Positions 1-8,915 of a DNA stretch of 64,000 nt are shown in pieces. Under the pieces are notes generated by a model that was given only the letters and a program-made list of their open reading frames with translations, was not told the origin of the DNA and did no database searches. Source of the DNA: Paludibacteraceae bacterium (GTDB lineage: Bacteria > Bacteroidota > Bacteroidia > Bacteroidales > Paludibacteraceae); the NCBI GenBank assembly GCA_017509715.1, contig JAFWOU010000029.1, forward strand, positions 1 through 64,000. The letters run 5' to 3'. The stretch's first letter is position 1, and each line of letters starts with the position of its first letter. The translations under genes and the position numbers were made by a program.

Positions 1-3
1 CAG

Positions 4-25
4 CCATCAGCTATCAGCTATCAGC
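4..25. repeat. Heptamer array, family CATCAGC/TATCAGC
   Basis: Three tandem 7-bp units (CATCAGC, TATCAGC, TATCAGC) lie just beyond the stop codon of the phosphate transporter gene. The same family recurs at 3563, 27149, 39921 and 44926. Confidence 0.8.
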
Positions 26-31
26 TTTTGA

Positions 32-1738
32 CTACTTATCGTGTTTATGCTCATAGATGGCCTCATCGACATTGATGATATAGTCGCCCATCTTCTCGAG
101 CTCGAGGATGATATCCATGTAGTTGACGCCGACGGAGTAGTCGTACTCTTTCTCGGTGATATGCTGCATGTTCTGCATCTTGAGTTCGTCGCGGAAATTG
201 TTGATCTCGTTCTCCATGTTGGTCATCTCGTGGAAGCTGTCCTCGGAGATGTTGACGCGCTCGAGTGCCTCCACCATCTTGGTCTCGGCGCCGCTAAGCA
301 GGTACATCATGAGTTCGACATTCTTATTCTGGTACTCGGTGTACTGCACGTTATTCTCATGCTTATGGCGGATATAGCGGGAGAGGTTGTAGTTAGCATC
401 GCCCACCGACTCCAGCTCGCTGACGATACGGAGCATCTTGTGGACCTCGTGCTTCGACTGGTCGGAGAGTCGTCCGTCGGCTACCTGGTTGAGGTACTGG
501 GCTATCTCGTACTCCATGCGGTCGCATATACCTTCGTATTTCTCGATGCGCGAGTAGATCTTGGTGAACATAGCCTCGTCTTTTTCGTAGTACAAATCGT
601 GGATCATGCCGAGCATACGCTGGGTACGAACGGCAAAGACGTGCACCTCTTTCCAAGCCTGCAGGATCGAGAGCTCTGAGGTGGACATGAGGCCGCCGGA
701 GATGAAGCGCAGCTGGCTGTCGGTATCTTTCTGCTCGGGACGGGACGGCAGGATCCACATGACGAGCTTCTCCAGATAGGGCACAAAGCCGATGAGTATG
801 CAGGTGTTGATCACGTTGAAACCGGTGTGGAAAGTAGCCAGGATGGCGTTCAATTTGTCGGGCGAGACGTCGCTGGGACGGCCGGGCTCGAAGTTGACGC
901 CCCAGAGCTCGCATACGCCGCCTACAAACCAGCGGAAGACGCAGAGCACCCAGATGACGCCGAAGAGGTTGAATACCAAGTGGGCCAGGGCGGCACGGCG
1001 TGCCTGGACGGAGGCCGAGAGAGCCACGATATTGGACGTGATGGTGGTACCGATATTCTCACCCAGCACGAGCGATATACCCATATCGAGCGGCAGTACG
1101 TGGGTGGAGCAGAGCGTCATGGTGATGGCCATGATGGCGGCCGATGATTGGACGGCAAAGGTCAGTATGCCGCCCACGAGCAGGTAGAGGAAATAGCTAC
1201 CGTAGCCCCAACTGGAGGTGGCGATGAAGAAATTGCGCACCGGCTCCATCTGGTCGAGGTGCATCTCGGTGGCGTTGATCTTGAGCGTGGTGAGTCCCAG
1301 CAGCATGAGGCTCAGACCCATGAGGAAATCGCCCAGGTTGGCGTTGCGCTTGGTGTAGATCAGGGCTACAGCCAGCACGATGGCGGTATAGACCACGAGC
1401 CTTAGATCGAACGAACCGCCTCCCAGCACCATGATCCAGGCCGTGAACGTGGTTCCGATATTGGCACCCATGATGACCGAGATAGCTTGCGCCAGGCTCA
1501 GAATGCCGGCTGAGACGAAGGAGACGGTCATCACAGTGGTGGCGGTAGACGACTGGACGGCGGCGGTGATGAACGCACCGGTCAGCACACCGGAGAATCG
1601 GTTGGTGGTCATCGTGCCCAGCACGTTGCTCAACTTGCTACCTGCCATTTTTTGCAGACCCTCACTCATCACTTTCATTCCGTACATGAGCATCGCTACG
1701 GAACCGATGAGCGTGATAATCTGTAGTAAAAGTGTCAT
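32..1738 (-). CDS. Na/Pi cotransporter family protein with C-terminal PhoU-like domain
   Basis: Probable sodium-coupled phosphate importer of the cytoplasmic membrane, 568 aa. It carries the two inverted Na_Pi_cotrans repeats typical of the family: QSS at residues 62-64 with GANIGTT at 91-97, and QSS at 197-199 with GENIGTT at 226-232. Hydrophobic segments fill roughly residues 1-330. The acidic, helical C-terminal third (about 350-560) fits a PhoU-like domain, the usual architecture in Bacteroidota. The start lies about 50 bp below a good promoter. The gene appears monocistronic, since its neighbour is separated by 127 bp. Family assignment is secure; substrate specificity is inferred from the family. 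Confidence 0.93.
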   Translation of the reverse strand: MTLLLQIITLIGSVAMLMYGMKVMSEGLQKMAGSKLSNVLGTMTTNRFSGVLTGAFITAAVQSSTATTVMTVSFVSAGILSLAQAISVIMGANIGTTFTAWIMVLGGGSFDLRLVVYTAIVLAVALIYTKRNANLGDFLMGLSLMLLGLTTLKINATEMHLDQMEPVRNFFIATSSWGYGSYFLYLLVGGILTFAVQSSAAIMAITMTLCSTHVLPLDMGISLVLGENIGTTITSNIVALSASVQARRAALAHLVFNLFGVIWVLCVFRWFVGGVCELWGVNFEPGRPSDVSPDKLNAILATFHTGFNVINTCILIGFVPYLEKLVMWILPSRPEQKDTDSQLRFISGGLMSTSELSILQAWKEVHVFAVRTQRMLGMIHDLYYEKDEAMFTKIYSRIEKYEGICDRMEYEIAQYLNQVADGRLSDQSKHEVHKMLRIVSELESVGDANYNLSRYIRHKHENNVQYTEYQNKNVELMMYLLSGAETKMVEALERVNISEDSFHEMTNMENEINNFRDELKMQNMQHITEKEYDYSVGVNYMDIILELEKMGDYIINVDEAIYEHKHDK

Positions 1739-1788
1739 ATAAAGGATGATTTATTTGTTACTTTTTTGTTGTTAAACAAAAGACGGTG

Positions 1789-1820
1789 CAAAGGTACAAA
1801 AAAATTCTCACATACGCAAG
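1789..1820 (-). promoter_or_regulatory. Bacteroidota-type promoter for the Na/Pi transporter
   Basis: On the minus strand TTG (1820-1818) is followed after 21 bp by TACCTTTG (1796-1789). The -33 element is extended as TTGCGTATGT, as at several other promoters in the window. Confidence 0.75.
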
Positions 1821-1865
1821 CGTACGCGCGATTTTTTTTCTGCGAATGAGATTTAAGCGTCCGTG

Positions 1866-2267
1866 TTAGCGGTGGGCGGCTTGGGCTTGCTGGTCGGGCG
1901 AGAGGCGGTAGGAGATGCGGACGTGGCGGTCGTCGAGGCGATTGATCCGGGTCATCATGGCCCGGAAGCGGGTGCCATGGGCCGAGGTGTCGCCGAGGCG
2001 GTGGTAGATGATGTAGTAGTGGATCATCTCATGGATGATGGTGTCCTCGAGTTCGGCCTGGGTGAGGTCGATGCGCGTATTGATACGCAGTACGAAGTTC
2101 TCGCAGCGGTCGGTGCGCCAGAAAGAGCGGACGCGGGTATAGGTCAGTTTGCCGAGGAAGCCCCGGGCATTGCTGAGCCGGATGGGAATCTCGGGTAAAG
2201 AGGACTCGAAGTAGCGCTCGTTGAAGCGCCGGAAGCAGTCGGCTATGAAAGGAACGGTGGCGGTCAT
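1866..2267 (-). CDS. SprT-like zinc-metalloprotease-fold protein
   Basis: Small protein (133 aa) with the SprT-like metal-binding signature HEMIH at residues 79-83 and a further histidine in AHGTRF near residue 97, the expected third ligand. Bacterial SprT-like proteins are poorly characterised; kinship to the protease domain of Spartan suggests a peptidase fold, but activity is not shown by sequence. The start is chosen at ATG 2267 because it overlaps the TGA of the upstream gene as ATGA, implying translational coupling; a longer reading would run far into that gene. The C-terminal zinc-ribbon of full-length SprT is absent. Confidence 0.85.
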   Translation of the reverse strand: MTATVPFIADCFRRFNERYFESSLPEIPIRLSNARGFLGKLTYTRVRSFWRTDRCENFVLRINTRIDLTQAELEDTIIHEMIHYYIIYHRLGDTSAHGTRFRAMMTRINRLDDRHVRISYRLSPDQQAQAAHR

Positions 2268-3556
2268 CTGTGGAGGCGTATACCGATGAGCACGGGGTCG
2301 TGATCGGAGTAGCGATGGAGGGTGAGATCGGAGCCACGCTTGTAACCGAGTGAGTAGTAGAAATCGGCACATAGGTGGACAGGGTGAGCCGCCGTGATCT
2401 GGGTCATCATGGTGGGGGAGGCAAAGGCCTGGTCGAGGTAGCCGCTCGTGCCGCGATAGACATAGCTGTAGCCGTCGGGGTCGAAGTGGCCGAGGACGTC
2501 CTGATAGCCATGGGAGAGGAGGTACCGGATAGGACGCTCCTGACGATAGCAGTTCCAGTCGCCGAGGAGCAGCAGGTCGGGATCGTTGAAGACTTGTTGG
2601 TCTTGGAAGCGGCGGATCATGAGGAGGATGCTATCCATATTCTGGACCCGGATGCTGTCGGAACGGGAGGGTCGTCCGCGCTTGGAGCGGAGGTGGTTGG
2701 CGCTGAGCACGAACTGTTCGCCGGAGGAGAGCTCCGTGAAGCCGCAAGCGGAGAAGCGGTAGTGGTAATGAGAGCGAGGATCGTGAACAGCCAGTTGCGG
2801 GGTGCCGTAGGGCACGACGCGGTCGGCCCGGTAGATATAGCCGCAGGAGATAGAGTCGCCATCGGTGAAGCCCAGGTCGACCCAGGCATAGTGCTTGCGG
2901 TTGCGGGTGAGGCGGTTCATCTCATTGACGAGGACGGTGACGGTCTTGGGACCGCGTTCTATCTCGCAGAGGGCGTAGATATCGGCATCGAGGTAGGTGA
3001 GCCCCTTAGCTATTTTCAGGGTCTGGCGCTCGAATTCCGCCGGGGTCTTCGCACCGGCATAGCCGCCGAGGTCGGCGAAGAAATTCTGGATATTCGCCTG
3101 GCATATGCGGAGCGTAGCATCCCCGAGGTCGGGCAGGGCGTCGAGGTGGCGCTGCTGACGGAACTTAGGTGTCTTGGCACTAAGTAGCGTACGCTCGCCC
3201 GTGACCTTAGCACAAAGGTTGCGGACGGTGTTGCCAGTCTGGAGTTTATATCCATAGAAACGCGTACACAGGCGCGCGCTATGGGCGAGGTTGGCGCGGA
3301 CGAGTTCGTGGTAGCGGGTGCTGTCGCCGGAAGCGAGTCCCTCGGCATACTGCTCGGGTACCATGAGGCGGGAGGGGGAGAGCAGGAGCGAGTCGTAGAA
3401 GATGCCGGAGATCCGGAGCGGGGTGGTGATACAGACCTGCTGACCGATATAGCGATCCCAATGGACGGAGAGGGAATCGAAGGAGATGCGTACGGGGCGG
3501 GCGAAGCCGGTGAGGCTCAGGAGCGCCAGAAGGAGGATGATTGCTGTTCTTTTCAT
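2264..3556 (-). CDS. Exported endonuclease/exonuclease/phosphatase family protein
   Basis: 430 aa with an N-terminal signal peptide (MKRTAIILLLALLSLTGFA). The C-terminal two thirds is an EEP fold: NIQNFF near residue 155, the metal-binding glutamate in CEIERG, LGDWNCY, and the catalytic SDHDP close to the C-terminus. The first 130 residues form an extra domain common in Bacteroidota homologues. EEP enzymes hydrolyse phosphodiesters or phosphomonoesters of nucleic acids, lipids or sugars; the substrate cannot be told. It probably acts in the periplasm or at the cell surface. It is followed with a 4-bp overlap by the SprT-like gene. Confidence 0.88.
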   Translation of the reverse strand: MKRTAIILLLALLSLTGFARPVRISFDSLSVHWDRYIGQQVCITTPLRISGIFYDSLLLSPSRLMVPEQYAEGLASGDSTRYHELVRANLAHSARLCTRFYGYKLQTGNTVRNLCAKVTGERTLLSAKTPKFRQQRHLDALPDLGDATLRICQANIQNFFADLGGYAGAKTPAEFERQTLKIAKGLTYLDADIYALCEIERGPKTVTVLVNEMNRLTRNRKHYAWVDLGFTDGDSISCGYIYRADRVVPYGTPQLAVHDPRSHYHYRFSACGFTELSSGEQFVLSANHLRSKRGRPSRSDSIRVQNMDSILLMIRRFQDQQVFNDPDLLLLGDWNCYRQERPIRYLLSHGYQDVLGHFDPDGYSYVYRGTSGYLDQAFASPTMMTQITAAHPVHLCADFYYSLGYKRGSDLTLHRYSDHDPVLIGIRLHR

Positions 3557-3562
3557 GATTTT

Positions 3563-3593
3563 AGCTATCAGCCGTCAGCTATCAGCCGTCAGC
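3563..3593. repeat. Heptamer array CTATCAG/CCGTCAG
   Basis: Four alternating 7-bp units fill the spacer between two co-oriented genes and run over the stop codon of the LRR gene, contributing its last codons. Confidence 0.85.
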
Positions 3594-4410
3594 TTTTTGA
3601 TTTTTTAGATTCTACTAAGAGGGGTTTGAGTTCGGGGAGTTGGCTGCGATCGAGGAGGCGGCGGTAGTGGCGGGTAGTGCCACGCGGGATACGTATCTCG
3701 CGGAGCTGGTCGCAATGGTGGAAAGCGGTGCGGTGGAGCGTATCGAGTCGGCCGAGGAAGGTGACGGATTGGAGGTGGAGGCAATTGCCGAAGGACATAT
3801 GATGGAGCGTGCGGACGCGTGCGGGTATGGCAATGCTATCGAGGGTCTGGCAGTCGAAGAAGGCGCTCTCGCCGATGTAGGTGAGGGTAGGCGGCAGGTC
3901 GACATGGTTGAGGCTGTTGCACATATCGAAGGCAGAGGTACCGATATAGACGAGGCTGTCGGGGATATTGATCTCGCGGAGGCTGAAGCAGTAGGAGAAG
4001 GTATGGTCGCGAATGGTGTCGAGTACGGGTGGCATCCGGACGGTCTGGAGCTGGTCGCAGAAATGGAAGGCACCGGCTCCGATGAAGTCGACCGTGGTGG
4101 GCAGGTTTATCTCGTGCAGGCGGCGGCATCCGGAGAAGGCGCGTGCACCGATGGCGTGGAGTCCTTCGTTAAGTTCGACCCGGCGCAGCGATTCGCAGAA
4201 ATAGAACGTGAAACGCGCGATATACTCGGCGCTGGAGGGGATATAGACCTCTCGGAGCAGGATATTGTCGGGTACGTCGCGATAGTCGATATGGTCCTTA
4301 CCGTCAGGATAGCGCAGGTAGGTGACGCGTCGGATAGCAAACCCTCCGACGACGGCTGCTATGGCCAGCACGACGGAAGAGAGGATGACGATTTTTTTCC
4401 AGCGTTTCAT
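3589..4410 (-). CDS. BspA-like leucine-rich repeat membrane protein
   Basis: 273 aa. One hydrophobic segment (about residues 6-27) acts as signal anchor; the rest is about seven LRR_5 (BspA-type, about 23-residue) repeats with the pattern IGxxAFxxCxxLxxIxLP. These repeats form solenoids used in adhesion or protein binding in Bacteroidota. The short basic tail ESKKSKS is encoded by the flanking tandem repeat rather than by an LRR unit. It clusters with a second LRR protein and a coiled-coil protein, suggesting one cell-envelope assembly. The function is otherwise unknown. Confidence 0.85.
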   Translation of the reverse strand: MKRWKKIVILSSVVLAIAAVVGGFAIRRVTYLRYPDGKDHIDYRDVPDNILLREVYIPSSAEYIARFTFYFCESLRRVELNEGLHAIGARAFSGCRRLHEINLPTTVDFIGAGAFHFCDQLQTVRMPPVLDTIRDHTFSYCFSLREINIPDSLVYIGTSAFDMCNSLNHVDLPPTLTYIGESAFFDCQTLDSIAIPARVRTLHHMSFGNCLHLQSVTFLGRLDTLHRTAFHHCDQLREIRIPRGTTRHYRRLLDRSQLPELKPLLVESKKSKS

Positions 4411-4427
4411 AGGCGTAGGGTGTGTGT

Positions 4428-4976
4428 TTAGAGACCTTGCAGGTCGGCAAAACGGAAGAAGCCGTAGTCGGTGAGGGCGAAGTCGCCTACGTGGAGGTAG
4501 ACATAGAGTTCGTAGCCGTTGTCGTACCAGCTATCGGTGGGCAGGAACTGTCCGCCTCGGCGGTAGTAGGCAAAGGCACCACCTGCGTCGGGGTTGTGGA
4601 CGGCATACTCATCGGGACGTGCATGGCGCGTGAGCTGGTACTGGAGCGAGTCGCGCTGGGTGCGGAGAAGGACGATCTGCTCCTGGAGCGAGTCCCGGTC
4701 CTGCTGCATCTCGGAGAGTTGGTACTCGCGTGTCTCGGCACGTTCCTGCTCCTCGGCGAGTTGCTCGGACTGGCGCTGGTTGTACTTCCGGACGTCGCGT
4801 ATGTCGGTGCGCAGTTTGAGTCCGTAGACCACCGCCACGGTGAGGCCGATGATGATAAGGAGCATCAGGCAGAGGGCGATGGTATAACTGATACGTTTGG
4901 CTCGCCAGTTGCGGCGATCTTCTTCGATCTGGGCACGCAGGCGGCGTACCTCGTCTTCGGGGGTGGTGATATTCAT
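4428..4976 (-). CDS. Single-pass membrane protein with coiled coil, unknown function
   Basis: 182 aa, not assigned to a named family. An acidic, arginine-rich N-terminus is followed by one transmembrane helix (about residues 30-52), then a heptad-rich Glu/Gln/Arg stretch (about 55-110) that should form a coiled coil, then a small Tyr-rich domain. The ATG overlaps the TGA of the upstream LRR gene region (4973-4976), so translation is probably coupled. The layout is that of a membrane-anchored scaffold or partner for the LRR proteins on either side; this role is inference from context. Confidence 0.75.
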   Translation of the reverse strand: MNITTPEDEVRRLRAQIEEDRRNWRAKRISYTIALCLMLLIIIGLTVAVVYGLKLRTDIRDVRKYNQRQSEQLAEEQERAETREYQLSEMQQDRDSLQEQIVLLRTQRDSLQYQLTRHARPDEYAVHNPDAGGAFAYYRRGGQFLPTDSWYDNGYELYVYLHVGDFALTDYGFFRFADLQGL

Positions 4977-6100
4977 CGTTCGTAAATGATTTTATGATAT
5001 TTCTCGGGTAGCAGTTTTTGGATACGTTTGCGTTGGCCCATGGGTATGTATATCCGCTGCAGGGCGTTGCAGTTCTCGAGCGCGGTGGGTTCGACAGTCT
5101 GGAGCGCAGACGAGAGCGTGAGGGTACGCAGGAAGCGGCAGCCGCTGAAGCAGGAGACGCCTATATAGCGTACGCCACGGAGGTTGGCAGAACGGATGCC
5201 GGAGAAATAGAAGGCACGTTCGGCCAGGCTGTCGACGCCGAGGGGTGTGGTGATCTCGCGCAGGTCGGTACACTCGGCAAAGCATCCGTAGGGGATCGAG
5301 GTGATAGCGTCGGGCAGGGTGACGTATCGGAGTCGTCGGCAAGCGTAGAAGGCCCACTCGCCGATGGATGAGAGGGTAGGCGGTAGGTAGAGGGTGTCGA
5401 GCACGTCGCATCCGGCGAAGGCGGCATAGCCGATCCGGTGGACGCTATCGGGCAGGATGGCGCGTCGGAGGTAGGGGCTGTACATGAAGGCCATGTCGCC
5501 GACCTGGCGGAGGTCGAAGGGGAAGGAGGTGCGTGCGCAGGTAGCGATGAGTCGGTCGGAGTCGGTGAGGCATACGCCGTTGCAGTTGCCGCGACTGTCG
5601 TAGCGGGGGTTGTCGGGATCGACAAATATACGGCGTAGCAGGCGGCAGTAGGAGAAGACATTATGGCCGATAGAGTCGACGGTGGAGGGAATGTCGACGA
5701 AGCTGAGGCTGGGGCAGTGGTAGAACGCGGCATCGCTGATACGCCGGAGGCTATAGGGCAGCATGATGCTATCGAGCGAGAGGGCTTCGGCAAAGGCGGC
5801 GCTATCGATATACTGGAGCGTATGGGGCAGACGCACGCGGCGCAGCTTGGGGCAGTCGTGGAAGGCGGTGGGTCCGATACCGATGACGGTAAAGACGGTG
5901 GAGTCGAGTATGACGCGTTCGGGGATGGTGAGGACGCGCAGGCGGGCATATAGGCGGACCTGGTAGGGGTCTTCGTAGGTGACCTCTACCTGTTGCTGAA
6001 GGGGATTGACGATGCGATAGAATAGGTGGCCAGCCTGGAAATCGTAGGCCAGGACGGTGAGGGGCAGGAGAAGCAGTAATATGGAAACGGAGCGTTTCAT
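4973..6100 (-). CDS. Secreted BspA-like leucine-rich repeat protein
   Basis: 375 aa with a cleavable signal peptide (MKRSVSILLLLLPLTVLA) and about ten LRR_5 repeats with the recurring IxxxAFxxCxxLxxVxLP pattern from about residue 60 to 350. No C-terminal anchor or sorting domain is evident, and the C-terminus is basic. It is the larger companion of the LRR protein at 3589-4410 and is expected in the periplasm or at the surface. A heptamer array begins at the base immediately before its ATG, leaving no room for ordinary upstream sequence. Confidence 0.87.
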   Translation of the reverse strand: MKRSVSILLLLLPLTVLAYDFQAGHLFYRIVNPLQQQVEVTYEDPYQVRLYARLRVLTIPERVILDSTVFTVIGIGPTAFHDCPKLRRVRLPHTLQYIDSAAFAEALSLDSIMLPYSLRRISDAAFYHCPSLSFVDIPSTVDSIGHNVFSYCRLLRRIFVDPDNPRYDSRGNCNGVCLTDSDRLIATCARTSFPFDLRQVGDMAFMYSPYLRRAILPDSVHRIGYAAFAGCDVLDTLYLPPTLSSIGEWAFYACRRLRYVTLPDAITSIPYGCFAECTDLREITTPLGVDSLAERAFYFSGIRSANLRGVRYIGVSCFSGCRFLRTLTLSSALQTVEPTALENCNALQRIYIPMGQRKRIQKLLPEKYHKIIYER

Positions 6101-6163
6101 AATGGCGAATGGCTAATGGTTAATGGTTAATGGTTAATGGCGAATGGTTAGTGGTTAATGTTT
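6101..6163. repeat. Nine-unit heptamer array AATGGYT/AATGGCG
   Basis: Nine consecutive 7-bp units, all close to AATGGTT, start directly at the ATG of the LRR gene and run over the stop of the TPR gene. Variation is confined almost wholly to the last two positions of the unit. Related arrays lie at 39187 and 42486, and an in-frame version at 40393. Confidence 0.95.
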
Positions 6164-8362
6164 TTTTTGATTTTTGGGTTGCTTTTTGGGTTTGAGGGAG
6201 GGTACGTAGCGCTCGATGAGGGCTTGGAAGTCCGGGTGGGACCGTATCGGGTCGAGGTTAGGGTCGTGCAGCAGCATACGCGGCTCGCTATAGCCCCAAC
6301 GGAGCGCTATCTCGAGGTAACGGAGTGCCTGGGTGGTATCGGCCTCGAGGGCATAGAGACAGGCGGCGTCGTAGTAGTTGTCGGGCATGGGGTATTCTCG
6401 GATGAGCTGGCGGACCCAACGGAGTGCCTCGTCGTGGTGACCGAGCCGATAGAGGGCGTAATGGCGGAGGGTGTTGCGGTAGGTGGTGTCGCGCCGGAGG
6501 ACCTCATGGAAGTCGGCATAGGCGGCAAGGGTGTCGCGGCATCGGAGGTAGGACTCACCGCGCAGAAGGTAGGCCCGGGTGAGGTGGGGATAGAGCGTGT
6601 CGGCGTGAAGGATGGTATGGGTGAGATAGCGGACAGCCTCGGTATGGCGACAGAGACGCTGACAGAGCGTAGCGAAGAGATAGGCGGTATGGGCGGAGGA
6701 GTCGATGGAGAAGGCACGCCGCAGATCGGCCTCGGCGGCGGGGTACTGCTCGAGGGCGTAGTAGGCCTCGGCGCGTATGACGTAGCAGGGGGATGAGTCG
6801 GGCCGGAGGGCGATGAGCGGGGTGGTACGGTCGATGACCTCAGGCCAGCGTCGGAGCTGGGAGAGGCAGTGGATACGTTGCTGCTCGATGACGGGTTCTA
6901 CCTCACGCGGGAAGGAGAATATGCTGACGGAGTCGAGGTCGGCGAGGGCGTCGGCGGTGTGGCCACGCTGGTGGAGGAGCGATGCGCGGAGGAGGTAAAA
7001 GAGGTCGCGCAGTTCGTACTGCTCGGCGGCATCATAGCGCGTTATCTCATCGGACAGGGCGCGATAGACAAAGGGGTAGTCGATGGCGCCTACCATGAAG
7101 AGGATGTCGGCATCGCCTATGGTGCGGTCGGAGAGGTAGCGCCGTGTGAGGGCGTCGATGGTGAGGCGGACGGCTTCGGCATTGGACGGGGCATCGTAGC
7201 CGAGCGGGAGGATGGGCAGGCTATCGTCGGGTGAGGCGGTGAGCAGGTCGGCGGCATGGTAGTCGAGCGAGGCCATGCGGGAGTTGCCGAGCGCTTCGTA
7301 CTGTTCGGCCCGGTAGCGATATAGGTAGGCGAGGTCGGGCGCCAGTTCGATGGCGCGGGAGAGGTAGCGTATGGCAGGGGTATAGCGTTCGCGCAGCACC
7401 TCAAGGCGTGCGGCTTGGTAGAAGGCGTCGGGTGCCAGGCGGTAGTCGAGTCGGGTGAGGGAGATAAGGTCGGCAATGGCCTCATCGATGTGGCCGAGGT
7501 AGCGATGGGCGAGGGAGCGATAGTGGTAGGCTTGGGTGTCGCGTGGCAAGAGGGGTATGAGGCAGTTGTAGTCGATGAGGGCGAGGGGGTACTGCTCGGT
7601 CTGCATATAGCAGTAGGCCCGCATCCGAAGGGCGGAATGGTCGTAGTCCTGGAAGTTTTGGATAAGCAGGCTGAGGTCGGCAATGGCATCGGCGTAGTCA
7701 CGGTGGAGGGTACGGATGGAGGCCCGTATGAAGCGGAACATGACCTGGATGTCGCCGTCGGTATGGCTGATACGCGATGTGAGTGCCCGGGAGAGGTAGA
7801 GGTAGGCGGCAGAGTCCTGGAGCGAATAGAGCAGGTGGTCGAAGGAGGAGGGCTCGTGGTGGAGCTCGTAGTACTCCTGGAGGTAGGCGAGGTAGAGGTC
7901 GATATAGAGGGGCACTTCGTCCTGGAGGTAATGGTAGGTGGCGAGGAGTCGTTTCGCCTCGAGCATGCCTGGGTCGTCGGCCAGGACTTGCCGGAGTTGG
8001 GCGGCTGCCTCATCGAGTTGGCCGCTGGAGAGCAGGGCGCGTGCGTACTCGACGCGGTAGTCGGCGTTGTAGGACTCGAGCCGTAGTGCCTCGGCGTAGT
8101 CGTCGACGGCGAGGGGATAGTAGGCGAGCGTCATGCATAGGTCGCCACGACGGGCGTAGCATGGGGCGCAGGAGGGGTCCAGTTCGATAGCCCGGGTGTA
8201 GCAGTCGTAGGCATCGATGTAGAGGCCCTCGCGGGTGTGTGTGTCGCCCAGGAGGTAGAAGCGTTGGCTACGCATCGGGTCGGGCGAGGTATGGCGGCGG
8301 TGGGCCATGACCATGGTGGCAGACAGGCCGGCAAGGAGCAATATGACGAGCCGACGGGTCAC
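6155..8362 (-). CDS. Exported tetratricopeptide repeat protein
   Basis: 735 aa with a signal peptide (about residues 1-20) and more than a dozen TPR motifs across the whole mature chain, recognisable by Tyr/Ala-rich units such as AEALRLE and AIELDPS. TPR arrays act as protein-interaction scaffolds; no catalytic domain is visible. The C-terminus is a Lys/Gln-rich tail. The gene sits in the LRR/coiled-coil cluster, so a role in assembling an envelope complex is plausible but unproven. Its ATG overlaps the stop of the upstream hydrolase gene by 4 bp. Confidence 0.85.
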   Translation of the reverse strand: MTRRLVILLLAGLSATMVMAHRRHTSPDPMRSQRFYLLGDTHTREGLYIDAYDCYTRAIELDPSCAPCYARRGDLCMTLAYYPLAVDDYAEALRLESYNADYRVEYARALLSSGQLDEAAAQLRQVLADDPGMLEAKRLLATYHYLQDEVPLYIDLYLAYLQEYYELHHEPSSFDHLLYSLQDSAAYLYLSRALTSRISHTDGDIQVMFRFIRASIRTLHRDYADAIADLSLLIQNFQDYDHSALRMRAYCYMQTEQYPLALIDYNCLIPLLPRDTQAYHYRSLAHRYLGHIDEAIADLISLTRLDYRLAPDAFYQAARLEVLRERYTPAIRYLSRAIELAPDLAYLYRYRAEQYEALGNSRMASLDYHAADLLTASPDDSLPILPLGYDAPSNAEAVRLTIDALTRRYLSDRTIGDADILFMVGAIDYPFVYRALSDEITRYDAAEQYELRDLFYLLRASLLHQRGHTADALADLDSVSIFSFPREVEPVIEQQRIHCLSQLRRWPEVIDRTTPLIALRPDSSPCYVIRAEAYYALEQYPAAEADLRRAFSIDSSAHTAYLFATLCQRLCRHTEAVRYLTHTILHADTLYPHLTRAYLLRGESYLRCRDTLAAYADFHEVLRRDTTYRNTLRHYALYRLGHHDEALRWVRQLIREYPMPDNYYDAACLYALEADTTQALRYLEIALRWGYSEPRMLLHDPNLDPIRSHPDFQALIERYVPSLKPKKQPKNQKKH

Positions 8363-8904
8363 TGTAGGTAGGGGTTGTATTGGATTTCGTGTGCGATAGT
8401 GGTCGCATAGCCGTGACCGGGTAGCACCTGGGTGTCAGCGGGTAGGGTAGTGAGTCGCTGAAGCGATGTGAGCAGGGTGTGCATATCGCCTCCCGGCAGG
8501 TCGGTACGGCCTATCGACTCTTGGAAGAGGGTGTCGCCCGAGAAGAGCATGGCTTGCCCGGGCAGGTAGTAGCAGACGCAGTCTTCCTTATGTCCCGGGG
8601 TACGGAGCACCTCGATGCGCTCGGCAAACGACGGCAGGTCGAGCAGACCCTCCTCGGGATAGATGACAGGGCTCAGATGATACGTCTCTTGCATCCAATC
8701 CACCCCGCATACATGATCCGGATGGGTGTGTGTAATGAGCAGCGCTACCGGCGTGAGCTGTTCTGCATCTATGAACTCACGAAAACGGCGTTGCTCACGC
8801 TCGTCGAGCATACCGGCATCGATGATGACGGCATGACGATCGGCATCCCATAGCACGTAGGTGCACTCTCTGTACGGATTGAAATAGAAAATCTTGGTCT
8901 GCAT
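8359..8904 (-). CDS. MBL-fold metallo-hydrolase (glyoxalase II-like)
   Basis: 181 aa. It carries the metallo-beta-lactamase signature THTHPDH at residues 58-64, then TPGHKEDC, FSGDTLF and a final LPGHG histidine: a complete dinuclear metal site. Small MBL proteins of this type often act as hydroxyacylglutathione hydrolase-like thioesterases; the true substrate is unknown. The start at 8904 (MQTKIFYF) is preferred over an ATG 51 bp upstream because it matches the family N-terminus and leaves an 11-bp gap after rsmG. It is probably cotranscribed with rsmG and the TPR gene. Confidence 0.9.
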   Translation of the reverse strand: MQTKIFYFNPYRECTYVLWDADRHAVIIDAGMLDEREQRRFREFIDAEQLTPVALLITHTHPDHVCGVDWMQETYHLSPVIYPEEGLLDLPSFAERIEVLRTPGHKEDCVCYYLPGQAMLFSGDTLFQESIGRTDLPGGDMHTLLTSLQRLTTLPADTQVLPGHGYATTIAHEIQYNPYLQ

Positions 8905-8915
8905 AACGGATACAA

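Noticed and set aside
6101..6163. CRISPR array
   Set aside because: Units are 7 to 9 bp with no unique spacers and no cas genes; these are simple tandem repeats.
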